In this document: positions 9,101 to 17,314 of the stretch, piece by piece
How the letters are laid out: every line of letters begins with the position of its first letter
How positions within the stretch are numbered: the stretch's first letter is position 1
Assembly: GCA_001430745.1 (NCBI GenBank)
Contig: KQ482042.1
Coordinates: 1,111,419 to 1,131,472, forward strand
DNA from: Auxenochlorella pyrenoidosa
Lineage: Eukaryota; Chlorophyta; Trebouxiophyceae; Chlorellales; Chlorellaceae
Reading direction: 5' to 3'
Length of the DNA: 20,054 nt
Notes under the pieces: model-generated
Seen by the model: the letters and a program-made list of their open reading frames with translations, nothing else
What the model was told of the DNA's origin: nothing
Databases searched by the model: none
Position numbers and translations under genes: made by a program

Positions 9101-12100
9101 CGTCAGCAGCACCCTCCCCCTCCCCGCCCTCCTCGCAGCCACTGCCGTCGCCGCCGTCCTCGGGGGCTGCCGGCAGAGCTGCCGCCGTGGGCCTGCGCGG
9201 CTGCCGCCGGCCGCCCTGGCACAGCAGCTGTGGCAGGTGCGTCGCCTCCTCTGCAATGTGCTCCAGCACCAGCGCCGCCCAGCGGCGCAGCCAGAGAGGG
9301 AGGGCGGTGCCGCCAGAGCCAGGCACGCCTGCATGGCGCAGTGGGGATGCAGGGTGGTCGGCGTGCCAGCTGGCACAAACACCTTCCGCTGGCTTGCCGA
9401 AAAAACAGCAGGAGCGCGGGGGGCGCGACGCTGCGCAGCTTCAGCGGGAAACGGAGCAGGCCCGGCCAGCCTGCCAGCATCGCACCGTCTGTCAGCAGCC
9501 AGTCGCCACAGCCGTGCCGCGACAGCCGCTCCGAGTCGGCCCCTGCCAGCTGGCTGTCTGCCTGGACGCGCAGCAGCAGCTGGGTGCGGTCCAGGAAGGA
9601 GTGGTGGGCCTGGGCGTACTGCGGCACGGCACATGGGGCCGGGGTGAGGCGACAGCGGCGGCACGACACAGCGCCTCCCGCTGGCTGGTCCCCTGCTGCC
9701 TTGATGCCGGCTGCTTGCGTGCTTTGCAACCCGCCGCGGTTGGGCAGACCGCACTGGACCAATCTGCAGCCTGCCCAGCTGCATGGCGCCTGCCGTGTGC
9801 ATCGTCGCGCCCCAGGCTCTGTGGCCGCACCTGGTGCAGGGGTCCGCTGTCCCGGTTGACCAGGTAGAGCAGGGAGTCGCGGCAGGCAGGGGAGCCGCAA
9901 AGGCACACCGACACCTTGTGCTCCCGCTCGCTCTGTGCAGGGCGCGGCACGAAAGTGAGGCAGCCAGGAGTTTGGTGCCAGAGCAGGTGCCCCAGGCTGC
10001 AGGCAAACCTTGAATAACAACGTTTGAGCAGGAAACGCCTGCAGAGGCCTGTGCCAAACGCCCAAAAGCAGCACTCCACAGCGCAGCCATATCACAGGAA
10101 GCAGCCCAATTCACTGCATGCCGGCCCTTGCCTGTCTCGCAGGCCCAGTCCAGCGTCAACTCCTCGCCAGCCTTCACAGCCCGCGTCGTCCACACACCTT
10201 CCAAGAGGGGAAGCGAGGAGTGAAGTGAAGGGAAGAAAATGCGGGCAGGGCCGTGGCATGCAACCAGCACACGGTGTGTGATGTGCCTAAAATCCTGCAG
10301 GCAGAGGCTCCCCAGCACCAAGTGCAGCAGCAGGGGCACAGCACGCAGAGGGCAGGCGCGCACCCAGGGTGATACGGCCACCCGCCACCATGGGCACCAC
10401 TCGGCAGTTGGGGCTGCAGCTGTGGGACAGCCGGCTCGTGAAGTTGCCCTTGTGCGCGGCCTGCAGGGGGCACAGGGGGATAATTGGGGGTGGGTGCAGG
10501 GTACAAGCTATACCAGGCATGCACTGGCTGCTGGGACGTGGCAAACAGATGCCGAGCACAGTGGAGGGGAGTGCGGGGAGGCACGGTCGCAAATGGCATG
10601 CCCTGGCACAGAGGGCGTGCTCACGTTCACAAAGAGCACATCATAACCGCCCGCATCACGGGCCGGCCGCTCCACCACCGCATTGTAAAACTCGGCCGAT
10701 GTGCCCAGCCGCATGCCAGCGGGGCGCGGCCAAAGCCCCGGCCTGCGCAAGGGCAGAAGGCCGGGAACGCAACGGCCAGGGCAGCCACCACAGCGGCAGG
10801 GCAGGTGAGCAGGCGGGGGGAAGAGAGCGGGATAGTCAGGCAGCTGGGCAGGCCGAGATGACACGTAATACTTTTACCTGCAGGCTGGCAGCAATAAAAG
10901 GCAGAGGCAAAGGGGTTGTGCGCACCCGTGGTGGTGTTGTCCCGCTCCAGCCAGCGCCAGCCGGCGTACAGCTCCTCAAGGTACTGCCCCAGGAAGGCGC
11001 CCGCCGGCAGGCCCTCCGCACGCAGCAGCACCACGCCCTCGCCCTGCAGGGTGTGTCGCAGTGGCGATCAGAAAAGCCACAGCGGAAGACACGGCGAGCC
11101 AGCCTGGGCCGAGAGGCCGAGGGCAGAGCTGCCAGGGGTGGAGCGGGTACTTCGGGCAGTTGCTAGGTCCTGACCGCTTGCCATGGGTGCCCACAGCCTG
11201 GGAGGGACTAGGCGAACTGCGCAGGTGCTGCCCAGGCGCAGCCCGCCCACCTTGGGCCAGACGCGAAAGTATTCGCGGTCCTCCGCCTCGCGCGGCCGCC
11301 CCTTGTTGAAGTGCAACTCTGCAGGCAGGGGCCAGGGAGGCGCTGGGGGCAAGGGAGCGGCCATGTGCTGGAGGGCGCAACATACGTGTCGTTGCAAGCA
11401 TACAGCAGGCCAGGAAGCGGGCCCTGTATGCAGATGAGGAGCAGCCTGGTGTAGTAATACAGCCCGGGGAGCGTGCCAAGGCGTCCCACTGCATGCAGTT
11501 TGCTCACCGATGCCCTCCACTGCCCGAACAAGCAGCGCGGCTGCAGCGCGCATGGCAGGAGCGTCCGGGCCGGAGGCGCCTGTCGCCAGCTGTTGCAGCG
11601 CCGGCAGTATGTCCCTGCGACAGAGTGGCGCAGGCAGCAGCGGCTTGATGGCCATGTGCAGCGCGATGCCTTCATCCCAGACCAGTGAGCGCAGAGGCAG
11701 CCATTGAGGGCCGCGGGCGGCAAATGCAGCATTGGCAGCATGCCCGAGCGGCATGGACGGGCCGGCACAGCCAGGTGCCATGGCACACGTGCCGCCGGCG
11801 CTGCAGGTGCGAGCAGGCATGCGCGCCGCTGGGCACGCTGCCGGGCGCACCAGCCGTCGTCGTCCCGCCTGTTGAGCGCGGGCAGCAGGTGCCGCTCGAC
11901 AAAGCGGCTGCGGGCCTCGTCCAGCTGCACCGTGTTGTGCGCGCCCAGCTCGGGGCAGCGACCCAGCGCCTGCCAGATGTTCCTGCAATGCAACGGCGGG
12001 ATTGGAGAAATGCCGGAACAGAACTGGGAGGCTAGCCAGAGCGGGAACTCTGGAGGCATACAACCACCTGCTGACATGGACGGGGCAATCGTCCCTTGAG

Positions 12101-12569
12101 GTGGAGCAGCCTGCGACTGCGCAGAGATGGCGCAGAATGCATGCCCAGCACGGTCACTGCATTATTGGCGAAAATGCAACACCAGCGGCGGCAATGCAAC
12201 ACCAGCACCTCCCCTCACCATCTGCATGCCATCTGCCTGTGTGTGTGCATCCGCTGCTGCCAGTGCTGCTTCCTCTGCTGCTGATGCTGAAGGTGGAGGC
12301 GGCGAGGTGCCCAGCAGGCCAAGCCCCTGGCTCATGTCGCCGGCATCCCCCTGCTGCATGCCATCCAGAGCCGATTGCAGCGCCTCCTCGGCTGCCTGGT
12401 CGGCTGCTGCCTGGATGTCTGCAGACTTTGGCGAAGCAAAGCCGCCTCCATGGTCGAGCCAGGGTGGGCTGCTGGGCGACCGTCCTGGCGGCGGGAGCGG
12501 CCATGGCAGGCCCTGCCCTGGTGTCGCTGCCTCTGTGCCGACGATACCATCGCCTCCAGACGGATCCAT
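6200..12569 (-). CDS. ATXR3: ATXR3/SDG2-like SET-domain protein (putative H3K4 methyltransferase), about 20 exons
   Basis: Exons in order: 12569-12209, 12116-12068, 11982-11851, 11614-11508, 11318-11251, 11043-~10926, 10742-10625, 10460-10364, 10197-~10115, 9932-9831, 9618-9471, 9328-9000, 8724-8630, 8482-8403, 8243-7563, 7284-7115, 6967-6875, 6765-6706, 6589-6468, 6290-6200 (TGA); roughly 1,035 aa. The SET domain reads FLGQYLEELYAGWRW, EFYNAVVERP, GNFTSRLSHSCSPNC (10445-10404), GEELTLDW and the post-SET CLCGSPAC (9905-9882). Homology to plant ATXR3 continues after SET: LDRTQLLL, LAFALDKAKVVLRHQ, LRLLSEEEALKFLWTGEDS, ERRGCLNL and a final YGSPQLDAVL. ATXR3 trimethylates H3K4 in Arabidopsis; the same role here is inferred. 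The Tyr of the usual FDY motif is Trp. Introns 6291-6467 and 9329-9470 are GC-AG. Joins after exons 1, 6 and 9 are uncertain, as is the start. Confidence 0.82.
7590..7930 (-). repeat. Gln/Glu/Ala-rich low-complexity coding tract
   Basis: Part of the 681-base exon 8243-7563 of the ATXR3-like gene. CAG/GAG-type codon runs give blocks such as QQPQQQQSQQGGQQQ and EQQQEQQQEQ, followed by an acidic EEQQEEGDREGAGDGEE stretch. The exon is in frame with its neighbours, so this is an expressed disordered insert, not an intron. Confidence 0.8.
9068..9108 (-). repeat. 12-base in-frame tandem repeat
   Basis: About three copies of a 12-base unit (AGCTGCCACCTC on the plus strand) in exon 9328-9000 of the ATXR3-like gene. 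The minus strand encodes VAAEVAAEVA, a four-residue protein repeat between two conserved blocks. Confidence 0.75.
12173..12206. repeat. 14-base direct repeat, 20-base period
   Basis: The sequence AATGCAACACCAGC occurs at 12173-12186 and again at 12193-12206. It lies in the presumed first intron of the ATXR3-like gene, just downstream (in transcript sense) of the donor. Confidence 0.8.
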
Positions 12570-13283
12570 TGGCAACACCTGCGCACAGAACAGCAGGCAA
12601 AATGACCATCGGGGAGGGAGAAGGGTTGTGCAGAGGGCAAACAGCGTTTCCGGGGGCGGTCTCCCGCATTCTGATTCAATCTGATGCTCGAGACAATTCT
12701 AAAACTCACGCGTCTGTTGAATTGAGCGTTCAAGCGAGCTTGCGAGCCTCAAGCTCTTCCGGGCCTTCACCGCCCTGTGACGATGCATTTAGGCTCCATA
12801 CGGGGAGCCGCAATCGCACCAGAAAATAGGAAGTGGTATCTTAGGCCACTTACTATGCTGCCATGCTGTGACCACCCCACCCTGAGCCCCTTGCTGGGGA
12901 TGGAGCAAGTCTACAGGGCATCGCGTGCGTGATGATAGGAGATGGTGCCTAAAACTGCTTGGAGAAGTGAGGAGCAGTGCTGCAAGTTCAGAGAGAGCCG
13001 GAGATGCGTGCAGAGAGCAGGGCAAAAGCAAGCTGTGGGTGCTGGTTTGTTCAAAAGGCGCCAACTCAAAAGCCGCTGTCAAAAGGCACGAGAGGAAAGG
13101 GTGCGTGAGAGATACATACAGGAGAGTCGGGATCGGCAAGAATCAGAGCAGTCAAGGCTGCATGCCAGGACGGTTAACGGAAGAGCAGCAGACGCCAGGC
13201 CTCCTGATGGGCGCAAGGCAGCACAAGGAGAGGAGCTCAACAACCATGCAGGCGCGGGACGGGAGCACAGGACACAGCCAGCG
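12570..13283 (-). promoter_or_regulatory. intergenic: ATXR3-like promoter/5' leader and MEE18-like 3' UTR
   Basis: This 714-base gap lies between two minus-strand genes. A strong donor (GC|GTGAGTTTT, intron from 12709) pairs with the acceptor before 12578, suggesting a 131-base 5' intron (12709-12579). An ATG at 12788 opens 26 codons beginning MHRHRAVKARKS and runs into that donor. Spliced on, it enters exon 1 in a different frame from the chosen start at 12569, so it is either an upstream ORF or evidence for another N-terminus. No TGTAA signal for the MEE18-like gene was found. Confidence 0.45.
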
Positions 13284-16200
13284 TCAGACAGAGTTGCGCC
13301 GCGTCAGCTCCACGCCCGTCGGCCCCGCCGGCGGCGGCGGCACCACCCAGCCGTGCTGCGCCTGCGCCGCCTGCCGCTGCATCGCTGCTCGGTGGGTGGC
13401 AATGACGGTTGCCACCGCGGCGACGAGGCCGTCGGGGTCGTAGTGCACCCCCCGGCCGTCGGGGCTGGGCAGGGAGGGCACCTCGAGTATTTGCCGCACG
13501 CCCAGGCGCTCCAGGGCGGGGCGGTCCACCACCACGGGGCTGCCCGCCGGCACCAGCACGGCCGTCACGTAGACCGAGGGCGGGAAGGCGAGGCGGTGCG
13601 TGCGCTTGGAGGCGCGGCGGTTCAGTGCGTCTGCAGGGGCGGGGTTGGTCGGACGCAGCGGGCAGTCGAGGGCTTGAACCGCACAGTGCCAGCGAGGACA
13701 GCGCGGGCCAGGCTGCCAGCAAGGTCCAAGGGCAAGCGCCAGCCAGGCGAGCACAGCACACGAGGCAAGGCCTCAGCACCGCATGGAGCCCCCAAACAGC
13801 CGGCCCACCGGCCAGCATCATGCGGCCCCACCTGCTGCCGCCTGCACCATATCTGCCGCCGTCAGGGGGCCGGCGTTGCTGGAGCAGCAGGAGGTCTCCC
13901 GGTCAATCGCGCCGTTCAGGAGGAAGATCTGCAGAGGCCAGCGGCGACAGGCGGCGCAGCACACACGGAACGCAGCTCCTCAGCGCACGCAGTCGTCTCC
14001 AGCACCAGCAAGCCGCCAGCGCGTTGCCGCCAGGCGCATGCCTGCTTGCCCTCGCCCCCCCCTGCCTCGTGGCAGGCATGCATGGGAAAGACTTGGCAGC
14101 ACCCACCCGGCCCCTTCCCAACCACGGCCTGCAGGGGCGCACCTTGGGCACGTTTGTGGCGGCGATGCACTCGCCCACCCCGCGCAGCACCAGGGAGGGC
14201 AGGATGGAGGTGAAGAGGGAGCCCATGCCGTAGATGACGGCGTCGGCGCGCTGCAGCTGGGTGAGCACCGCCGGGTTGGGCGCCGGCGCCACCTCGTGCT
14301 CGTGTGTGTCGCCCTCTGCAGCGGGGGGGGGGCCATGGGGGGCCGTGAGCGACGCTGGGCAGAGGCGCCGACACGACCTGTTTCACGCAGCGCGGGCGCC
14401 CTGTGGGCAGGGCGGGGTTGAGGACCGCATGCCATGGTGGTTCCTCACAGCACGGCAGGTGGAACGGGCTGCAATGCACTGCTGCGGTGCCCAAATACTG
14501 TAATACGCTGGACTCCCCGGCCTGGTTGAGCCCCCTGCACGGCCCCCCACCCGCAGACAGGTAGAAGATGCGCTGGATGGGCGCCTGCAGCGCCTCGTCG
14601 CACGACTTGTCCACGTGGCGGGGCGAGTCTGCAGGGGGGGAGCGGGGCAGTGGAACTTGTTGACTGCTGTAGGGTTTGCAGACCACCAGGGGAGCAGGCA
14701 GCTAGCTGTGCCAAGGGCCGGCCGACGCAGCAGCGTGCATGGCGCTGCGATGCGAGCGGCCACACTGCACCGTCAGGCGGCAGCCAAGAGCTGCCAGTCG
14801 AGCTGCCCATGGCTCTGCCTCATCCTCCTGCTGCACCAGCTGGCCGCAGGGCGGTGCAGCAGTGCCCACCCGTGGAGGAGGGGTGCGAAATCTGGTGCTG
14901 TCCCACGATGAGGCTGCCGTCTGCCAGCTCAGCGCCCAGCGTGATGTGCTCCTCTGCAGGGCGGGTGGGCGACACAGCGGCGGCAAACTTCAGAGGTCGG
15001 ACACCCCGCCAAGGACGACCAAGGGCCATCGTCTTGCATCAGCCACGTCGACTCATGCGCTCTCGTCCCCCCCCTTCAGGGTAGTATGTTCACTGCCAGC
15101 TTGCCGTGATGCACTGAAACCACACAGCACCCGCCTCGGGCGCCCACCTGTGCAGATGGCGGGCAGCACCAGCGAGCCCTCGGGGATGCGGGCCACCCGG
15201 GAGAAGAGGAAGATGGCGGCCTCCAGGGACCTGCCGGCAGGGGGGGGGGGCGGGCCGACTGTGTCTTGACGCCGGCGCGCCGGCCAGCGGCGTCGGCTGG
15301 CAGCAGGCAGGCAGGGGTCACATGGTGGTGGAGGACAGGGAAGGGGGGGGGGGGGGGGCATGCCGGGCTGCTGCCTGGGCCTCATGGCGCATCACACCAC
15401 CCAGCGCCAATACCTCAAGCCTGGATGCAACATGAATGATGGCCTGTGCACAGGCCCCGCCTGCCCGCGGCCACCTGAAGAAGATGCGGGCGCCCGCGAA
15501 GAAGAAGTTGCCCACGGAGCCGCCGCGGTAGTCGAAGCGCTTGGTGGAGTGGCGCATGATGTTGGCGTGGAAGTGGACCAGGAAGGACCGGATGATGTGC
15601 TTGTAGGCGTCGCTGATGCCCTGAGGGGGGGCGGCAGGTGGGGGCGGGGCAACACACAGCATGGAGTGCCGGGCATGCAGGCCCGGGTTGTGGGCCGGCA
15701 CCGGCTGCATGGCGCTGCCCCTTGAACATACATGGCAGCCCGGGGCACCCATACTACAGCCCAGCCTCAAAGCCAGGGGGCCATGCCGCCCCTCACCTCC
15801 CACAGCGGGTCGTCCCCCTCCACAATGCCGTACCACTCCTGCTTGGCCGCCGCCGAGTCGGAGCTGCTCAGGCGGTGCGCCAGCAGGCGCCGCACCGCCC
15901 GCGCCTCCTCGTCGCTGTCGTCTGCAACGGGGCGGGGCCAGGCGGGGGTGCGCTTAGTGGGCGGGCGGTGCCTGCGAGGCGCATGCCGGCTCCTGCTGCT
16001 GCGAGCCCTGGCAGCATGGCAGGCAGGAAGCAGCATATCGCGCCCGCAGAGGGATGCGCACGTGTTGCTCAGCGGTGGCGCACCTGCCAGGCGCAGACAA
16101 CGGCTGCGGATGTCGCCGACCGCCGGTCCTCCAAGCACCCGCACAATCTCGGCTGTGCTGCCGCCGTCGTCCGACACGGGCAGGACGTGCGCAATGCGGG

Positions 16201-16794
16201 TGGTGAGCTGCCGCATGTGCCCGGCCACCGAGTTGAAGGCGGTGCCGCCACTGAACACTACCAGCGACGGCTCGGGTGGGGCCGCATCCGCTGAGCTGGG
16301 CTGCAGCTCGCTAAGTGCCGGCAGGGGCCCACCGCCGCGTGCTGGTGACGACGATGCCTGCGCCACTGGCAGGCTGAGCATGCGCAGCAGATGGCTCTCC
16401 ATTTCTGGGGGAAGGGGACGTGCAGCGGCAACGAATATTTGCTAGCACATCAGAATTACAAGCCCAGAGACAGCTTACACCTGCATGCGCGGTTACTTGG
16501 CTCACTGACAGCATTACCTGCTCCGTTGCTGCCGTTGCCGTTGCTGCTGCCGTTGAGGGAGCTGCTGCTATGGATGCCGTCTGCACCAAGGGCAGTGGCG
16601 GGAGCACTGCCGCCGGCGGCAGCGGGCTGCTGCACGTCCTGTGGGACAGTCCCGTGCTCTCCCAAGCTACTTTTTGATGTGCAGCAGTGTCTGAGCTTCA
16701 GCTGGCGCGCTGCCTGCGCCCGGTGGTGCTGCTGAGAGGGTGTTGCTGCCCAGGTTGGGGGTGCGGGCGCAAGCGCTGCAAGTGCTGTTGGCAT
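13284..16794 (-). CDS. MEE18: CofD/YvcK-fold protein, plant MEE18-like, 10 exons
   Basis: Exons in order: 16794-16518, 16404-16084, 15921-15797, 15620-15475, 15230-15148, 14953-14870, 14628-14551, 14315-14143, 13928-13832, 13630-13284 (TGA). Every phase closes, giving 576 aa. The Rossmann-like core has GGTAFN (residues 145-150), VLPVSDDGGSTAEIVRVLGG (DDGGST at 171-176) and GDIRSRCLRLAD, the CofD/YvcK signature. It continues with EWYGIVEGDDPLWE, GGSVGNFFFAGARIFF, AAIFLFSRVARIPEGSLVLP, ISHPSST, YGMGSLFTSILPSLVL and IFLLNGAIDRETS. Order and wording match Arabidopsis MEE18 as I remember it. Bacterial relatives are CofD (2-phospho-L-lactate transferase) and YvcK (growth on gluconeogenic carbon); the plant substrate is unknown. 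The first ~45 residues, rich in Ala/Pro/Ser/Thr with scattered Arg, could be a plastid transit peptide. The ATG at 16794 was preferred; the frame is open upstream to an AG at 16915, so an earlier exon is possible. Confidence 0.87.
15343..15358. repeat. 16-base G homopolymer
   Basis: A run of 16 G in intron 15474-15231 of the MEE18-like gene (poly-C on the coding strand). A second run of 11 G at 15240-15250 lies near the acceptor of the same intron and partly forms its pyrimidine tract. Run lengths may be assembly-sensitive. Confidence 0.85.
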
Positions 16795-17314
16795 TCTAGG
16801 ATCGGCAAAAGCCAGGTAGCATTCGGGAACAGCTGTGGACGGCTGCAGGAGAGGGAAAGCTCCAAACGGGTTTGGTCTGAACGGGAGGGCGGGCTTAAGA
16901 AGCCTGTGGTACACCTAAATGCTGCCAATTATTACAAGAATGCATGTATTGAACGTCATTCGCTCATACCGGCATGTGGCATGTGCGCTGAGCTCAGCGG
17001 GGAGAAACTTGGGCATCCCACACTGCCATCTCCAACACTGATCACAACCTGCAAGCGATCGATAATTTTGCAGAGCCTGCTCAAGGCCCAGAAGCACAGC
17101 AGCGCTTCGCTGAATATCTGGCGCGCTCCTGCGAGCCTCGGGACTAGGCCGGGTTGGAGGGCAGTAGGTTCAGGTGCGTCGATCTGTACTCAGAAATCAC
17201 CAACCTACTGTGGGTTGCCTCCTGCTGCCCCGACGCGCCAACCCCGCTCGCTGGGCCCGCCTGCGTGACCTGACATTACCCCATTATCCCCCTGAATGAC
17301 GCAGGAGGTCATCG
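16795..17314. promoter_or_regulatory. shared divergent promoter region, MEE18-like / DGAT1
   Basis: About 520 bases separate the two start codons, which face away from each other. The stretch is noticeably less GC-rich than the coding regions, especially around 16918-16945 and 17040-17075. No TATA box or named element was recognised. On the minus strand a possible acceptor (TTTAG|GTG) at 16915 hints at a leader intron for the MEE18-like gene. Short ATG-started frames here end quickly. Confidence 0.55.

Noticed and set aside
11615..11850. Extra exon with LVWDEGIALHMAI inside this stretch
   Set aside because: The neighbouring exons join in phase without it, and the stretch ends in a good pyrimidine tract and acceptor; kept as intron.
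12942..14213. 423-codon open frame on the plus strand
   Set aside because: Its right half is antisense to clear MEE18-like exons, and its left half is Arg/Gln-rich with no domain. Long antisense frames are expected at this GC content.
250..16794. DUF72 and CofD-like genes as recent transfers from bacteria
   Set aside because: Both are split by many introns in the local style, match the GC of their neighbours, and have plant relatives.
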